Of a stretch of DNA of 64,000 nucleotides, positions 45,001-51,406 are shown piece after piece. The notes below the pieces were generated by a model, which worked only from the letters and a program-made list of their open reading frames with translations, was not told the DNA's origin and did no database searches. How positions within the stretch are numbered: the first letter of the stretch is position 1; the number at the start of each line of letters is the position of its first letter. The translations under genes and the position numbers were made by a program. This DNA comes from Haloferax namakaokahaiae (lineage in GTDB: Archaea; Halobacteriota; Halobacteria; Halobacteriales; Haloferacaceae), in assembly GCF_042663225.1 (NCBI RefSeq), contig NZ_JBHTAA010000005.1:1488001-1552000 (forward strand), read 5' to 3'.

Positions 45001-45655
45001 CGCGCTCGATATCGACGCGGCGCGACTCGACGAACTCGGCTTCGAGGCGGACGAACTCGCGCTCTATCGCTACCACGACGGCGAGTGGCAGCGCTTGGAG
45101 ACGAGCGCCGAAGCACACGACGGCACCTACACGCTCCGGGCCACGTCGCCCGGGTTCTCGGAGTTCGTCGTCGGCGTCGAATCGGGCACGCTGTTCACTG
45201 TCGAGGGCGCGGCGCTGACGAAAGCGAGCGTCACTCCCGGCGAGTCGCTCCCGGTGGCGGTCGAACTCGTCAACCCGCGCGGTCTCGCGGTGAAGAAGGA
45301 AGTCGTCGTGACGGCCAACGGGTCGGTCGTCGGGTCGAAGACGGTCACGCTCGATGCGGGCGAGCGCCGGTCGATTACCGTCGGTACCCGACTCGAAACG
45401 GGCGGCGTCCGAAGCGTGTCCGTCGATGGCGTCACCGCCGGGACGGTCACGGTTCGCGGGCAGGCACAGACGCCGACTGCGACGGCGACGACTGCGACGA
45501 CCGAGGACGATTCGGCGGCAACGACGACCGCGACGCCCACGACTTCGACTCCCGACCAGACGACGACCGACACCGACACGCCCGGATTCGGACTGTTCGC
45601 TGCGGTCTGTGCGCTGTTGGTCGTGGCTGGACTCGCACGATTCCGGCGCGGCTAG
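39023..45655 (+). CDS. Giant repeat adhesin with PGF-CTERM anchor
   Basis: 2210 aa, GTG start. Signal peptide ~1-41. Fourteen Ig-like repeats of ~105-110 aa span ~154-1738; each opens with a motif like DATDGDGVVADGD (Asp-rich, probably Ca2+-binding) and continues VTANLSDFGAGAAVVLSDGD. Three copies of a second beta module lie at ~44-150, ~369-465 and ~1740-1830. Then come an Asp/Ser/Gly linker (~1834-1875), a PGF-pre-PGF domain (~1877-2056), one more beta domain, a Thr stalk, and PGFGLFAAVCALLVV plus RFRRG (~2187-2210), the archaeosortase A sorting tail. Predicted S-layer-associated surface adhesin; many NxS/T sites. Confidence 0.9.
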   Translation: MSRSARTGARLLVVGLLVVAGMVVGPVATTDLGSEAGVVAAATAPEISNLTVVSKSGRTIEVSFTSSKSLQQIDVGIYNSSASGLSGIEKLDNSLNEDDFSTANGSAPYHYTAVGTTPEDGNFTVEVLIAKGSDGINGANGETRTVVVDSTAPTISGLTLSDDTDGNGFVTSGDDVTVSATVVENTTSVGSVTANLSAFGGDAAESLTNVGGDTYETTLTVGSGGPVTEGNQSVTLTVTDTDGSGNERNATTGNLTIDTSAPVVTNVQYTGSAVGDGVVNDGDTFDIEATISDGPSGPTLDSAQLTADLSDFGAGAAVVLTNAGGDTYNATVTADGAAASPDGYYNITVSATDQAGQTTTNESAPLAISAPPDITAYSVTNPSGQNLTVSFDSSENLTDVEVAVTGPATTTLTEGDFSNSSGTYTATWNATTDGDFTAELYVANDSTGLNGGSNQTDTATIDTAAPTLSNATVIDATDGDGVLADGDQFTVRVNVSDDTSGVTQVTFDASDFGWGFSGESEQLTDGDSDGVYDFTGTVKDADAAADGDYAVDIDATDAKANTNSTTTGTLALDTEKPTLTNVTLVDDTDGDGIVEDGDSVEIRANSTDATSGVVSVTADASAFGADSNVTLTDGDSDGTYTATVTVNASNSSGEGHYDVGVTAADDGDNARAGTTNTLALNTLAPNVTDVTLADATNGNGVVADGDSVTISANVTDAVSVQSVTANLSDFGAGAAVVLSDGDSDGAYTATVSVDAANASADGDYSVNVTATDEKSKQSNATTGALTLDTTAPTLTDATISDDGDGLVADGDSLTVSVNVTDATTVGSVTANLSDFGAGSAVVLSDGDSDGTYTATVSVDAASASPDGDYSVDIDAADDDGNAASATTGALTLDATEPGSFSPSASDATNGDGVVGDGETISLSATVSDAESGVDTVTANLSDFGAGVVTLSFDSGTTYTTTATVDNASASPDGTYAITVNATDAAGNVRTGSAGSLTLDTVAPVVSDANLTDATNANGVVADGDSITVSANVTDATSIQNVTADASVFGAGTVELTPAGGDRYEATFTVDGANATGGSQSLTVVAEDAQNRTRTVGTGSLTVDTQVPTISGVSLSDDGDDLVGDGDSLTVSATVSDAESSVESVTANLSDFGAGASVSLSDGDSDGTYETTVTVDGSSASPDGNYSVTVTVADAGYNTKNDTTGEITLDTTAPTLTNGSVADATDGNGAVADGDQLTLSVEVADAAALQHVTADASAYGADSNVSLSDGDSDGIYTATVTASASGTTDGAHSVTFSALDTAGNEGTDTGSGPTLDTTPPTLTDASLTDSTDGNGIVGDGATLTFSVNVTDATTIANVTADASAFGAGTNVSLSDAGNGTYTATVTVDAANASADGDHDVTLDATDGQGNVQSTTTSQVTLDTTPATVTNVSLSDSTDGDGIVSDGDVLVVWADVTDATGVAAVTANASAFGAGTNVSLSDGDSDGTYSATVVVNESNVSTDGDQRLTLDATDDAGTVNTTQTGTLTLDTTAPTTASGTLSDASDGNGNVSVGDTLSLSVSVSDATTSVESVTAYVSDFGVGSAVELTDGDGDGTYETTVTVGSGASDGTQSATIVVEDSVGNTGSLTTASLTVVADGPSVTNATLVDTTDGDGSVADGDQLTIRANVSDDTGVSAVTADASDFGAGSAVVLTDTGNGTYEGTTTVDESSASEDGDYDVDILATDTDGNTQHELTNTLSLDTPPAVTDFTVSNPTGQTVQVSFSTDETLTTIVADVSGTDSVTLETDSFTAVGSGYVATWESPADGTATVTLQTAEDATGNDGANGESGSVSISGADDSGDGGDGGDDGSDDGDSGGDDGGSDDSSSSDDSKSAPPAPDPVVSVEDDERETNVSVENPGRNRPVAIDLGGELETEGMNLTRLTVTTDGNENYSLALSGRSPLLDGAASMADASGQSPTGEETTENATPAFDGVVLGSVRVDHELDDESIDSAEFALDIDAARLDELGFEADELALYRYHDGEWQRLETSAEAHDGTYTLRATSPGFSEFVVGVESGTLFTVEGAALTKASVTPGESLPVAVELVNPRGLAVKKEVVVTANGSVVGSKTVTLDAGERRSITVGTRLETGGVRSVSVDGVTAGTVTVRGQAQTPTATATTATTEDDSAATTTATPTTSTPDQTTTDTDTPGFGLFAAVCALLVVAGLARFRRG
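39482..44240 (+). repeat. Coding tandem repeats inside the adhesin
   Basis: About 320-bp repeats, one interruption at ~40130-40415. Short near-identical DNA stretches such as CTCTCGGACGGCGACAGCGA recur many times, enough to allow slippage or recombination that changes the number of repeats. Confidence 0.75.
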
Positions 45656-45799
45656 TTTTCCACTGCGACGGCTCTGTTGAAATCCCCAGTCGCTGATAGT
45701 TTGCTGAGTCCGTGCTGAATACAGGGCGCGAGTCGGTCACGCTGAAAGAACCATTTTGTACAGACCAGAATCGATAATGCCCATTTGTACAGATTACCG

Positions 45800-46003
45800 A
45801 TGGGAACAGAAAGGTCGGCATCCCTTACATACCTCACTGCCGGTGGGAAGACGTTCGTGTTAGTGCTTGTGGTGACGTTGGCCTTTCGTGAGGTCTTCTT
45901 CGCCAACGCACTGCTTTACGATATTCAACGTTCAGTTCCGATAGCAGTGGGCAGTGGTTTTGCTTGGGGCGCAAGGCTGTGGTACGACTCGACAAGAGAG
46001 TAG
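45800..46003 (+). CDS. 67-aa membrane protein in the mobile cassette
   Basis: MGTERSASLTYLTAGGKTFV leads into a hydrophobic helix (~19-36), with a second weaker one (~47-60) and a charged end (WYDSTRE). Not recognised. It lies inside the terminal inverted repeats, convergent with the toxin-antitoxin pair. A near-duplicate CCATT(T)TGTACAGA sits at 45751-45764 and 45781-45793 just upstream and might be part of its promoter. Confidence 0.55.
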   Translation: MGTERSASLTYLTAGGKTFVLVLVVTLAFREVFFANALLYDIQRSVPIAVGSGFAWGARLWYDSTRE

Positions 46004-46104
46004 ACGACACGGGCGACCTGTTCTGACTACACCCTCTAAACTCATCACTCAATTTCTGATGGTCTCAGGAGAAGTTAGCGACGATACTCCAAGTGAGTCG
46101 CTGC

Positions 46105-46533
46105 TTAGTATCCCGGTTCGATTCGGTCAACGAGTCCATCGAAATTCGTGTCGAAGCTCAACACAGCGTCGATACCACGTGACTCACACAGCGTAACTAT
46201 CGACGCATCGGTGAAACTGAGATCGTGGTCGTCGTATCGACGGAACGTCTCTAGCGACGCCTGTACATCATCTGGTTCGACGTGGATCATCTCGAATACT
46301 TGCGGAAACGGCTCTTCGCCAAGAATGCGACTGGCAACAGTGTCTGCAGCCTCGAACGACCCCGTTCGAGCCCGTGTAAGCGTCACAGTCTCGTCGAAAA
46401 CGTAGTCATTCGTGTACGGTTGTCCGAACTCTCCATCGAACAGGTCGTCGAATGCACTGACGGCTTGGTCGTGCCGGTCGGCATCCGTATCGTGATGCGC
46501 AAAAAACACACCAGTATCGACGAAGACGCTCAT
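46105..46533 (-). CDS. PIN-domain ribonuclease toxin (VapC-like)
   Basis: 142 aa. PIN-fold acidic residues are in place: Asp6 in VFVDTGVFFA, Glu in YVFDETVTL, Asp in SFTDASIVTL, and Asp in VLSFDTNFDGL. VapC toxins cleave tRNA or rRNA and are neutralised by the cognate antitoxin. The ATG overlaps the antitoxin's stop by four bases (46530-46533), the usual coupling. Confidence 0.88.
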   Translation of the reverse strand: MSVFVDTGVFFAHHDTDADRHDQAVSAFDDLFDGEFGQPYTNDYVFDETVTLTRARTGSFEAADTVASRILGEEPFPQVFEMIHVEPDDVQASLETFRRYDDHDLSFTDASIVTLCESRGIDAVLSFDTNFDGLVDRIEPGY

Positions 46534-46805
46534 CCGTACAGCACGTCGTCGATGTCCTCCTCGGTCGTCGTAACCCCCGAGGAGACCATCCCATCGTGGA
46601 ACTTCTCGCGCTCGGATTCTGCAAGGGGGACACGTTGCTCACGGAACGAGTCGATGAGACCTGCCTTCGACTCAATGGCATGCTCGACGAGTCGTGCCAA
46701 GATATCCTGTTGCGTCACTCGCTTCCCTGTCTTGAGCCGAATCTCGGCCTGTAATCGTTCAAGCCGGGACTTGGTGTCGTCGTCCATCTTTACCGACGTG
46801 GCCAT
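46530..46805 (-). CDS. Antitoxin partner of the PIN toxin (VapB-like)
   Basis: 91 aa. The N-terminal ~50 residues (ATSVKMDDDTKSRLERLQAE, then TGKRVTQQDILARLVEHAIE) look like a short strand plus two helices of a ribbon-helix-helix DNA-binding module. The C-terminal part, rich in Glu/Asp (SEREKFHDGMVSSG, EEDIDDVLYG), probably wraps the toxin. First gene of the pair. Confidence 0.82.
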   Translation of the reverse strand: MATSVKMDDDTKSRLERLQAEIRLKTGKRVTQQDILARLVEHAIESKAGLIDSFREQRVPLAESEREKFHDGMVSSGVTTTEEDIDDVLYG

Positions 46806-46825
46806 GCCAGCTAGTAGAACATACT

Positions 46826-46853
46826 ACTGAGTAAAGTTTGCTACCAACTCAGT
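46826..46853 (-). promoter_or_regulatory. Candidate autoregulatory operator/promoter of the toxin-antitoxin pair
   Basis: Inverted repeat ACTGAGT (46826-46832) / ACTCAGT (46847-46853) encloses an AT-rich TATA-like AAACTTTAC (minus strand, 46831-46839) centred ~30 bp from the antitoxin ATG. A second small repeat, AGTAG-N6-CTACT (46813-46828), overlaps the start region. Binding here by the antitoxin would block TBP. Confidence 0.45.
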
Positions 46854-47017
46854 CGGTGTAACGGACGTTTGCTGCATACACCCTCTATGTGTGTCACACG
46901 GTTTCTGTCAGGTTCTAAGGATTTCAACAGAGCCACTGCGACCGATTTTCCATCGCTCGCGCGAACGCTGTCGCTCGCGGACGGATGCTGAAAGAATGAA
47001 TCGACGGACTGCGTGGG

Positions 47018-48355
47018 TTACTCCTCGCCGAGGAGTCGCTCGACCATCGCTTCGGGGTCGAACCGTTCGATGTGGTCGTAGCCCTGCCCGACGCCGAGGA
47101 ACAAGATTGGCTTGCCCGTGACGTAGGCGATGGAGATTGCGGCACCGCCGTTGGAGTCGGCGTCCGCTTTCGTCAGAATCGCGCCGTCGATGGACGCCGC
47201 GTCGTTGAACTTGCGGGCGCGTTCGACGGCGTCCTGTCCGGCGACGGCCTCGTCCACGAAGATGGTGAGGTCCGGGCCGACGACGCGGTCGATTTTCTCC
47301 AACTGCGCCATCAGGTCGTTCGAGGTGTGCAGGCGTCCGGCGGTGTCGCCGAGCACGATGTCGATGTCGTGGGCGTCGGCGTACTCGACGGCGTCGTAGA
47401 TGACCGCCGCCGGGTCGCCGCCCTGCTCGTGCGTGATGAGTTTCTTGTCGAGCGCCTCGGCGTGTTCGCGGATTTGCTCGTTCGCGCCCGCACGGTAGGT
47501 GTCACCGTTAGCGAGCACCGTCGAGTAGCCCTGTTTCTCGAAGTACTTCGCCAGTTTGGCGATGCTCGTCGTCTTCCCGACGCCGTTGATGCCGGTGAAG
47601 ATGAGCGTGACTGGCTTGTCAGCCTCGGCGATGCGCTGGTCGAAGTCGAACTGCCCGACGCTGATGACGTCGTACAGCGCGTCGTGGAGCGCTTCTTCGA
47701 CGAGTTGGCCCGTACTCTGGACCTGTTTGCGCGTCTCGCCGATGAGTTTCTCTCGAATAGTCTCGAGAATCTCCTCGGCGACTTGCATCTCCACGTCGCT
47801 CTGGAGGAGCGCCATCTCCAGTTCCCACAGGGGGTCTTCGAGGTCTTCTTCCTCGATGACGACCTTCCCCATGGCGAGCGATGCGGCGCGCTTCAGGCGA
47901 CTCGAACCCGACGAGTCGTCTTTCTTCTCGGCGGCGAGCGCCTGCTTGGCCGCGTCCGAAGCGAGCGATTCGGGTCGCTCGCCCTCGTAGACGTACTCGG
48001 AATCCGCGTCGTCCACGTCCACGGGTTCGGCGTCGTCGTCGTCGGACGCCGGTTCCGTGTCGGCCGTCTCGGCCGCGACAGTCTCAGCTTCGGCCGCCGT
48101 GTCGGTGTCGGCGTCTTCCGACACCGCTTCGGGTTCGGGCGCGTCACCGACTGCGTCTTCGGCAGTCGATTCGTCGGCCGCCTCGGTCTCGGCGTCGGCT
48201 CCTGTATCCACCGTCTCGGTTTCTACAGGGTCTGCCTCTGTCTCGGCAGCTTCAGCCTCGGCTTCTGCTTCGGCGGCTTCTTCGGCTTTCTCTTCCGCGG
48301 TCTCTTCGACGTCCTCGCGGAAGCGGTTGAGTTTCTTTTTCAGTCCGTCGAACAT
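47018..48355 (-). CDS. ftsY: Signal recognition particle receptor FtsY
   Basis: 445-aa GTPase docking SRP-ribosome complexes at the membrane. Residues ~15-125 form a very acidic Glu/Ala/Asp/Thr A-domain. The NG domains follow, with GINGVGKTTSIAKLA, DTYRAGANEQ, DTAGRLHTS and TKADADSNGG. It closes the operon rpl39e-rpl31e-eif6-rplX-pfdA-ftsY. Confidence 0.95.
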   Translation of the reverse strand: MFDGLKKKLNRFREDVEETAEEKAEEAAEAEAEAEAAETEADPVETETVDTGADAETEAADESTAEDAVGDAPEPEAVSEDADTDTAAEAETVAAETADTEPASDDDDAEPVDVDDADSEYVYEGERPESLASDAAKQALAAEKKDDSSGSSRLKRAASLAMGKVVIEEEDLEDPLWELEMALLQSDVEMQVAEEILETIREKLIGETRKQVQSTGQLVEEALHDALYDVISVGQFDFDQRIAEADKPVTLIFTGINGVGKTTSIAKLAKYFEKQGYSTVLANGDTYRAGANEQIREHAEALDKKLITHEQGGDPAAVIYDAVEYADAHDIDIVLGDTAGRLHTSNDLMAQLEKIDRVVGPDLTIFVDEAVAGQDAVERARKFNDAASIDGAILTKADADSNGGAAISIAYVTGKPILFLGVGQGYDHIERFDPEAMVERLLGEE

Positions 48356-48377
48356 CTGTGAAAGGAGTTAGGGGAGT

Positions 48378-48851
48378 TTACTCGTCGGCGTCTTCTTCTT
48401 CGCCCTGCATCTGCTGTTGCATCTGCTGCATCTGCTGTTGCTGCATCTGCTGTTGGGCCTGCATCGCCTGCTGTTCGAGCTGTTCGCTCTCTTCTTCGAG
48501 ACCCTCGATTTCGCCGCGGAGACCGGCGATTTCCTCGTCGAGGGCGTCCTGCTTGCGGCGCAGGGTTTCGACGGCACCGGACTGGTCGTGTTCGGCCGCG
48601 TAGTTCGCGCCGAGCGAGACGACGACTTCGTCGATGTCCTGCACTTCGGCGCGGAGGTAGGCACCGCCGCCGAGCGGGACCTGCACCGTCGAACCGGTTT
48701 CGAGCGTCTCGATGGCTTCGATGGCTTCGTCCATCTCCTGTTTCTCCGCGTTGAGGTCGGAGACTTCGCCTTCGAGTTGCTCGATTTCTTCGTCGAGTGC
48801 CTGGAGTTCCTGCGAGAGCTGCTGGAGTTGCTGCTGACCGCCGCCCATCAT
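48378..48851 (-). CDS. pfdA: Prefoldin alpha subunit
   Basis: 157 aa. Two long coiled-coil helices (~5-60 and ~92-140) flank the beta hairpin segment GSTVQVPLGGGAYLRAEVQD. The Gln/Met-rich tail (QQMQQQQMQQMQQQMQ) is encoded by a CTGTTG/CTGCAT-type repeat that could slip. ATG 48851 overlaps the rplX TGA; a second ATG follows directly. Confidence 0.93.
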   Translation of the reverse strand: MMGGGQQQLQQLSQELQALDEEIEQLEGEVSDLNAEKQEMDEAIEAIETLETGSTVQVPLGGGAYLRAEVQDIDEVVVSLGANYAAEHDQSGAVETLRRKQDALDEEIAGLRGEIEGLEEESEQLEQQAMQAQQQMQQQQMQQMQQQMQGEEEDADE

Positions 48852-49024
48852 GCTGCGGACACCTCCGAGAGCTCGATTTTGACGCGCTTGATGCCGTGTT
48901 CGCTGCCGATTTGCGACAGCACGTGTTCTCGTGCGACCGACTCGTTTGGTGCCTCCACGGACTTCGTAAAGCCGTGGGAGACGCCTCGGGACGTAAACGT
49001 CCCGCTGATAGTAAACTGACTCAT
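48848..49024 (-). CDS. rplX: Ribosomal protein LX (L18a/L20a-type)
   Basis: 58 aa: MSQFTISGTFTSRGVSHGFT, then ESVAREHVLSQIGSEHGIKR and VKIELSEVSAA. Size and sequence fit archaeal LX of the large subunit. Its TGA overlaps the pfdA ATG, so the genes are coupled. A 127-bp leader separates it from eif6 and contains three tandem mini-hairpins. Confidence 0.9.
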   Translation of the reverse strand: MSQFTISGTFTSRGVSHGFTKSVEAPNESVAREHVLSQIGSEHGIKRVKIELSEVSAA

Positions 49025-49102
49025 GGCTGTGCTTCGGGCAGCGAGCGGGAAGTATCTTCCTACTCGGAGTAGTTAGCGGGAGAAAAGACGCCGACGCGAC
49101 TT

Positions 49103-49153
49103 AGTTGGTGAAACAACTCAGTTGATGAATCAACTCAGTCCAGAACTGGACTC
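49103..49153 (-). repeat. Three tandem 17-nt mini-hairpin units between eif6 and rplX
   Basis: Units 49103-49119, 49120-49136 and 49137-49153 each read AGT-N10-ACT-C on the plus strand. Unit 2 is AGTTGAT-GA-ATCAACT (7-bp stem), unit 3 AGTCCAG-AA-CTGGACT (7-bp stem), unit 1 AGTTG-GTGAAA-CAACT (5-bp stem). Stem bases differ while pairing is kept. Unit 3 overlaps the eif6 stop codon. Confidence 0.7.
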
Positions 49154-49817
49154 AGTCGATAAAGCCGAGCGCGTCTTCGATGCGACCGAGTTCTGGACCG
49201 GTCGTGTCCTCGCCGACGACGTAGCTCTCGTCGTTGCAGACGAGTCCGGACCCGACGAGCGGGCCACCGTAGTTGATGGTCCCGATGTCCGCTCGAACGT
49301 CGAGGACGTCTTCGAGCGCTTCGAGTTCCGGTTCGCGTGATTTCGGATGGCACAGCACGCCGCGGTTGTTGGCGACGGCGGCGGTGCCGACGGTTCGAAC
49401 GTCAGCGAGGTCGCCGCGTTCGACGGGCACTTCGAGTGCCTCTTCGACGGCGGCGACGGCCTCGTCAGAGAGTTCGGGATGGACGTACGCGCCGTAGTCG
49501 TTGGCGAGTACGACGTTTCCGGCGGCGTTGATGCGGCCGGGGAGTTCGTACACCGGAACGTCTGCGGCCTCGGCGAGTGCCTCCTGTTCGCGGGTCGTCG
49601 CGCGGTTCGTGACGAGCAGCCCGTTTTCGTTACCCATCGCTAACGCGCCGACGGTCGCCGACCCGCCGACGGTCGTCGTGACCGCGGGCACGTCGAGTTC
49701 GTCGGACAGGTTTTCGACGAGTGACTCGTCAGCGTCGGGGCGAACGAGGAGGACGTCGTTCGTCGTCCGTGCGAAGACGCCGATGTACGAGGAACCGGCG
49801 AAGGAGGCGCGAAGCAC
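49152..49817 (-). CDS. eif6: Translation initiation factor 6
   Basis: 221-aa anti-association factor that binds the large subunit. The pentein-fold repeats show as recurring TVGGSATVGALAMGN / RINAAGNVVLANDYGA / RTVGTAAVANNRGVL / TINYGGPLVGSGLVCND segments. The GTG at 49817 (VLRASFAGSSYIGVF) lies 4 bp past the rpl31e stop. The stop is inside the third of the tandem hairpins downstream. Confidence 0.94.
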   Translation of the reverse strand: MLRASFAGSSYIGVFARTTNDVLLVRPDADESLVENLSDELDVPAVTTTVGGSATVGALAMGNENGLLVTNRATTREQEALAEAADVPVYELPGRINAAGNVVLANDYGAYVHPELSDEAVAAVEEALEVPVERGDLADVRTVGTAAVANNRGVLCHPKSREPELEALEDVLDVRADIGTINYGGPLVGSGLVCNDESYVVGEDTTGPELGRIEDALGFID

Positions 49818-49821
49818 CGGT

Positions 49822-50100
49822 TTACTCTGCCGGTTCGGCTTCGACGACTGCCTCGCCGTCCTCGTCGAATCGAGCGGCGCGGACGCGGAACTTGCTCGGC
49901 GGCTGCTGGCGGCCGTGTTCCCAGATGTCTTCGTTGATCTGCGGGTCGAGGCGGACTGCGTCTGCATCGACCTTGAAGTGCTGTGCGAGGTGCTCGCGGA
50001 TGAGCTTCATCGCGCGGCCTGCGCGTTCGAACGCCGGAACCTGCTTCACATCGCGGAGCGGGACGGTGACGACTCGCTCTTCGAAATCGTTTGCACTCAT
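49822..50100 (-). CDS. rpl31e: Ribosomal protein L31e
   Basis: 92 aa. ERVVTVPLRDVKQVPAFERA begins the conserved core, then RAMKLIREHLAQHFKVD and VRLDPQINEDIWEHGRQQPP. It is three bases downstream of the rpl39e stop and upstream of eif6, an archaeal gene order seen widely. Confidence 0.95.
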   Translation of the reverse strand: MSANDFEERVVTVPLRDVKQVPAFERAGRAMKLIREHLAQHFKVDADAVRLDPQINEDIWEHGRQQPPSKFRVRAARFDEDGEAVVEAEPAE

Positions 50101-50103
50101 TGG

Positions 50104-50256
50104 TTACTCGTCAGTGTTGCTTCGCCGCCAGTTGCGACGCTTGGGGTTTCGCGTGACTTCCATGTCGGTCTTGAGCATAACCCACGCCGGAACGCGGCTG
50201 TTCTGGCGTTCGAGCTTCGCCAGACGCTTCTTCTTAGCCTTCGACTTCTTACCCAT
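50104..50256 (-). CDS. rpl39e: Ribosomal protein L39e
   Basis: 50 aa: MGKKSKAKKKRLAKLERQNS, then VPAWVMLKTDMEVTRNPKRR and NWRRSNTDE. Very basic and of the standard length. First gene of the operon. A weak AT-rich stretch at 50280-50300 could hold its promoter. Confidence 0.95.
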   Translation of the reverse strand: MGKKSKAKKKRLAKLERQNSRVPAWVMLKTDMEVTRNPKRRNWRRSNTDE

Positions 50257-50429
50257 AGTGGGCTACACTTTCCTTCCTCCGCATAAAATCTTGTTCCTTC
50301 GCGTTTCAGTAGTGTGAAACCACCCCACACGGTCGAATCACGGCGACTCTCGACCCCAATTCGGGACCGTACGTCGCGGTGGCCGCCGAATCGACTCATT
50401 CAGTAGCTTCGACCGACAACGCCGAGTCG

Positions 50430-51368
50430 ATGAGTCGGTCCCGCACTGTCGTCGCCTTTCTCGCCCTCTCTGCAATCTGGGGAACCGCCTTCCTCTCGAC
50501 CGAAATCGCCCTCCAGTTTCTCCCGCCAGCGTTCCTCGGTGCGATTCGGTTCGACATCGCGGCGCTTCTGCTCTTCGCGCTCGCCGTCGCCCGCGACGAC
50601 AGACTCCTCCCGGCGGGTCGCTCCGAGTGGCGGCGTATCCTCGCCGGCGGGTTCTTCGCCATCGGTGCCCACCACGCGCTGTTGTTCTCCGGACAGACCT
50701 ACATCCCCGGCTCCGTCGCCTCGGTGCTCCTCGGCATCATCCCCCTGATGACGCCGACGCTCACGCGACTCACCTCGTCGCGGCGGCGACTCTCGCCAGT
50801 CAGTATTTTCGGACTCGTCCTCGGTTTTCTGGGTCTCGTCATCATCGCCAACCCAAACCCCGAGAACCTGCTGTCGGCGAACCTCCTCGGCGCGGTGCTC
50901 GTGTTCGCCTCCGCGCTCGCGTTCGCCCTCGGCGCGGTGTTCACCCACGACAGCCAGACCGACATGTCCCTGCTCTCCGTGCAGGCGTGGATGATGCTCA
51001 TCGGGGCCGTCACGCTGCACCTGACCAGCATCGCCCTGCCGTGGGAGTCGGCGTCGGACGCCGTCTGGACCACGACGGCGATTGGGACGGTCGTCTACCT
51101 CGCCGTCGTCGCGGGCGCGGGCGGGTTTCTCCTCTACTTCTGGTTGCTCGACCGAATCGGTCCCGTCGAATCGAGCCTCTTGGAGTACGTCATCCCGCTG
51201 TTCGCGGCCCTCGCCGACTGGGTCGTTCTCGACAGAGTCCCGACGCTCACGACGGTGCTCGGCTTCGTGTTCATCTTCGTCGGCTTCTTGCTCTTCAAGC
51301 GGACGGTGATTCGCGGCGAACTCCGGCGGATGGTCGATGGGCGGCCGACCCGTTCGGCCGACGATTGA
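50430..51368 (+). CDS. EamA/DMT superfamily transporter
   Basis: 312 aa with ten hydrophobic helices in two five-helix halves. The first opens LSAIWGTAFLSTEIALQFLP, and the second includes LGAVLVFASALAFALGAVFT and ESSLLEYVIPLFAALADWVV. Probably exports or exchanges a metabolite; substrate unknown. ATG 50430 is preferred to an in-frame GTG at 50379. Confidence 0.9.
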   Translation: MSRSRTVVAFLALSAIWGTAFLSTEIALQFLPPAFLGAIRFDIAALLLFALAVARDDRLLPAGRSEWRRILAGGFFAIGAHHALLFSGQTYIPGSVASVLLGIIPLMTPTLTRLTSSRRRLSPVSIFGLVLGFLGLVIIANPNPENLLSANLLGAVLVFASALAFALGAVFTHDSQTDMSLLSVQAWMMLIGAVTLHLTSIALPWESASDAVWTTTAIGTVVYLAVVAGAGGFLLYFWLLDRIGPVESSLLEYVIPLFAALADWVVLDRVPTLTTVLGFVFIFVGFLLFKRTVIRGELRRMVDGRPTRSADD

Positions 51369-51406
51369 GGGTGAGCGTCACGAGAGTGAGCGTCGAGAAT
51401 CGAGCC

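Larger units (their letters stand above)
45670..46934. mobile_element. 1265-bp transposase-less mobile cassette (MIC-like) carrying vapBC-type genes
   Basis: Bounded by perfect 16-bp inverted repeats GGCTCTGTTGAAATCC (45670-45685) and its complement (46919-46934), with an 8-bp target duplication outside. The end sequence resembles that of IS5-family elements (IS903 begins GGCTTTGTTGAA), and 8-bp duplications fit the ISH1 group; that family call is inference. Inside are a 67-aa membrane ORF and an antitoxin/PIN-toxin pair, but no transposase or fragment of one. It would need to be moved in trans. The interior is visibly AT-richer than its flanks. Confidence 0.85.
45662..46942. repeat. 8-bp target site duplication flanking the cassette
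   Basis: ACTGCGAC occurs at 45662-45669 and again at 46935-46942, exactly outside the terminal inverted repeats. Removing the cassette plus one copy restores a continuous site seven bases after the adhesin stop. Confidence 0.85.

Noticed and set aside
45652..45906. 84-aa minus-strand frame at the left end of the cassette, considered as a transposase remnant
   Set aside because: It shows no DDE motif or transposase-like sequence, and it crosses the terminal inverted repeat and the target duplication.
46943..47017. Gap between the cassette and ftsY checked for a small RNA or ORF
   Set aside because: Only a short GC-rich imperfect repeat of CGCTCGC type is visible; nothing supports a gene.
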